This document shows positions 14,877-15,694 of a DNA stretch of 15,694 nucleotides, piece by piece. The first letter of the stretch is position 1. Each line of letters starts with the position of its first letter. Origin of the DNA: Bacillota bacterium. GTDB taxonomy: Bacteria > Bacillota > Clostridia > Christensenellales > Aristaeellaceae. The DNA lies in contig JAEWRJ010000200.1 in assembly GCA_023460055.1 (NCBI GenBank), positions 1 to 15,694 on the forward strand, written 5' to 3'. The position numbers and the translations under genes were made by a program. The notes under the pieces are model-generated. The model searched no databases, was not told where the DNA came from, and worked only from the letters and a program-made list of their open reading frames with translations.

Positions 14877-14905
14877 TTGCTTTTTAATCCGCAAGGGTAT
14901 AGAAT
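14877..14905 (+). promoter_or_regulatory. Candidate promoter of the potassium transporter gene
   Basis: TTGCTT (14877-14882), a 17-base spacer and TAGAAT (14900-14905) are present. The -10 matches 5 of 6 consensus bases and the -35 only 3. The start site would be near 14912, giving a leader of about 105 bases before the TTG at 15018. Confidence 0.48.
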
Positions 14906-14911
14906 CCATTC

Positions 14912-15017
14912 GCTGTCGGGGAGAGACCCCGGGCGTATGATCTGCCTGATGGACAGGCAGGTGTGATGGCGACCCTGCCCGCGGTAAAGCCCGCGAACGG
15001 GGAAGAGGAAAAATGAT
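14912..15017 (+). promoter_or_regulatory. Structured 5' leader of the potassium transporter gene, possible regulatory RNA
   Basis: Three hairpins follow each other. CGGGG (14917-14921) pairs with CCCCG (14927-14931). CTGCCTG (14942-14948) pairs with CAGGCAG (14954-14960). CGCGG (14980-14984) pairs with CCGCG (14991-14995). CCC at 14974-14976 can close around the last one with the GGGG at 14998-15001, just before the AAGAGG ribosome binding site. No T-run terminator is present, so control at translation would be expected if this is a switch. It does not match the c-di-AMP (ydaO) consensus or any other riboswitch class I can recall. Confidence 0.4.
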
Positions 15018-15694
15018 TTGAAACTTGGTTGGATGAACCCCGGGCGAGTGATCGCGCTGGGCTTCGGCGGCCTGATCTTGGTGGGAACCCTGCTTTTAAT
15101 GCTGCCATTCGCGGCAAACCCCGGTGTCACAATACAATGGGTGGACGCCCTGTTCACCTCAACCAGCGCTGTGTGCGTCACCGGCCTGATCGCCATAGAT
15201 ACGGCGGACCACTTCAGCATATTCGGGCGTGTGGTGGTCGCCCTGCTCATACAGCTTGGCGGCCTTGGCATCACATCCGTCGGCGTCGCCTTCATCCTGC
15301 TGACCGGCAAGGAAATAGGCCTGCGCGAGCGCGTATGGGTGCGCGAAGCCCTTAACCTGACCAGCCTGCAGGGCACCGTGCGCCTGATTAAGTCTGTCAT
15401 GGCGGTCACCTTCAGCTTTGAACTGATCGGCATGGCGCTCAGCTACATTGTCTTTTCAAAGAACTATGAGCCGCTCTCGGCGCTTGGCATCAGCGCGTTC
15501 CATTCCATAGCGGCTTTCAATAACTCCGGGTTTGATATACTGGGCGGCTATCAAAGCCTGACCGCCTATAAGGATAATGTGCTCCTGAACCTGACGACCT
15601 GCGGACTGATCTTATTCGGCGGTCTTGGCTTCTACGTCATCCGGGAAGTCTGGGCAAAGCGTTCATGGCGCGCCCTCAGCATGAACACCAAGAT
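15018..15694 (+). CDS. KtrB/TrkH-family potassium uptake transporter (N-terminal part)
   Basis: The first 225 residues are present; the gene continues past the right edge. It is a polytopic membrane protein of the TrkH/KtrB superfamily. NPGRVIALGFGGLI (7-20) opens the first helix. The first pore loop is TSTSAVCVTGL (47-57) with filter Gly56. Family motif IQLGGLGI is at 78-85. The second pore loop is FHSIAAFNNSGFD (161-173) with filter Gly171. It takes up K+ (perhaps with Na+) and normally works with a cytosolic RCK subunit (KtrA/TrkA), whose gene may lie beyond the window. The start is a TTG at 15018 with AAGAGG 9 bases upstream. The next in-frame ATG, at 15033, has no ribosome binding site. 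An upstream ATG at 15013 stops after two codons. Confidence 0.93.
   Translation, partial: MKLGWMNPGRVIALGFGGLILVGTLLLMLPFAANPGVTIQWVDALFTSTSAVCVTGLIAIDTADHFSIFGRVVVALLIQLGGLGITSVGVAFILLTGKEIGLRERVWVREALNLTSLQGTVRLIKSVMAVTFSFELIGMALSYIVFSKNYEPLSALGISAFHSIAAFNNSGFDILGGYQSLTAYKDNVLLNLTTCGLILFGGLGFYVIREVWAKRSWRALSMNTK

Noticed and set aside
14890..15017. c-di-AMP (ydaO) riboswitch before the potassium transporter
   Set aside because: The conserved CCGACAGCTAAC-type and GGGGT(G/T)AAT blocks are absent on the plus strand. A CCCGACAGC match exists only on the minus strand, where no gene follows.
14926..15053. Near-repeat ACCCCGGGCG-NN-TGATC at 14926-14942 and 15037-15053
   Set aside because: Seventeen bases with two mismatches. 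The second copy lies inside the KtrB coding sequence (NPGRVI), and GC-rich matches of this length arise easily by chance.

Overview
The window looks like chromosomal DNA from a GC-rich member of the Clostridia (Firmicutes). Signs are strong AGGAGG-type ribosome binding sites, sigma-A type promoters, several TTG starts, short hairpin-plus-T terminators, an Lpl-type sugar ABC transporter without its own ATPase, a DUF4914 protein, a Clostridia-type EF-G paralogue and a KtrB/TrkH potassium channel. The signal-peptide style would fit Christensenellales, but that placement is inference. No tRNA, rRNA, CRISPR array, insertion sequence or phage gene was seen.

Region 1 (1-4960, minus strand) is one carbohydrate-uptake operon. 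In transcription order it holds a cytoplasmic clan GH-A glycoside hydrolase (GH39-like), an RpiR/MurR-type sugar-phosphate regulator, two LplB/LplC-type permeases, and a solute-binding protein that runs off the left edge. A promoter and a leader palindrome lie upstream of the hydrolase. The likely scheme is import of an oligosaccharide, intracellular hydrolysis, and sensing of a sugar phosphate by the RpiR protein.

Region 2 (5079-7940) is a divergent pair. A DUF4914 protein with a PEP-carboxykinase/HPr-kinase-like P-loop is on the minus strand and has its own terminator. A small two-domain protein is on the plus strand: a GGDEF domain followed by a C-terminal ribbon-helix-helix (CopG/Arc-like) DNA-binding domain. 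Its signature reads RIGDEF, one residue shorter than RxGGDEF, and the inhibitory I-site is absent. This fusion and its shared, inverted-repeat-containing promoter region are the most unusual part of the window.

Region 3 (7983-10729, plus strand) is a three-gene ABC-2 exporter operon: an ATPase and two ABC2_membrane_6-type permeases. It has a promoter, a terminator-like hairpin in the leader that could act as an attenuator, and an end terminator.

Region 4 (10781-14868, plus strand) holds two independent units, each with its own promoter and terminator: a secreted UshA/5'-nucleotidase-type metallophosphoesterase, and an EF-G paralogue in which the GTPase histidine is replaced by tyrosine (PGYFDF) and the G4 motif is NQMD.

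Region 5 (14877-15694, plus strand) starts a KtrB/TrkH-type potassium transporter gene after a highly structured leader of about 105 nt. The gene runs off the right edge.
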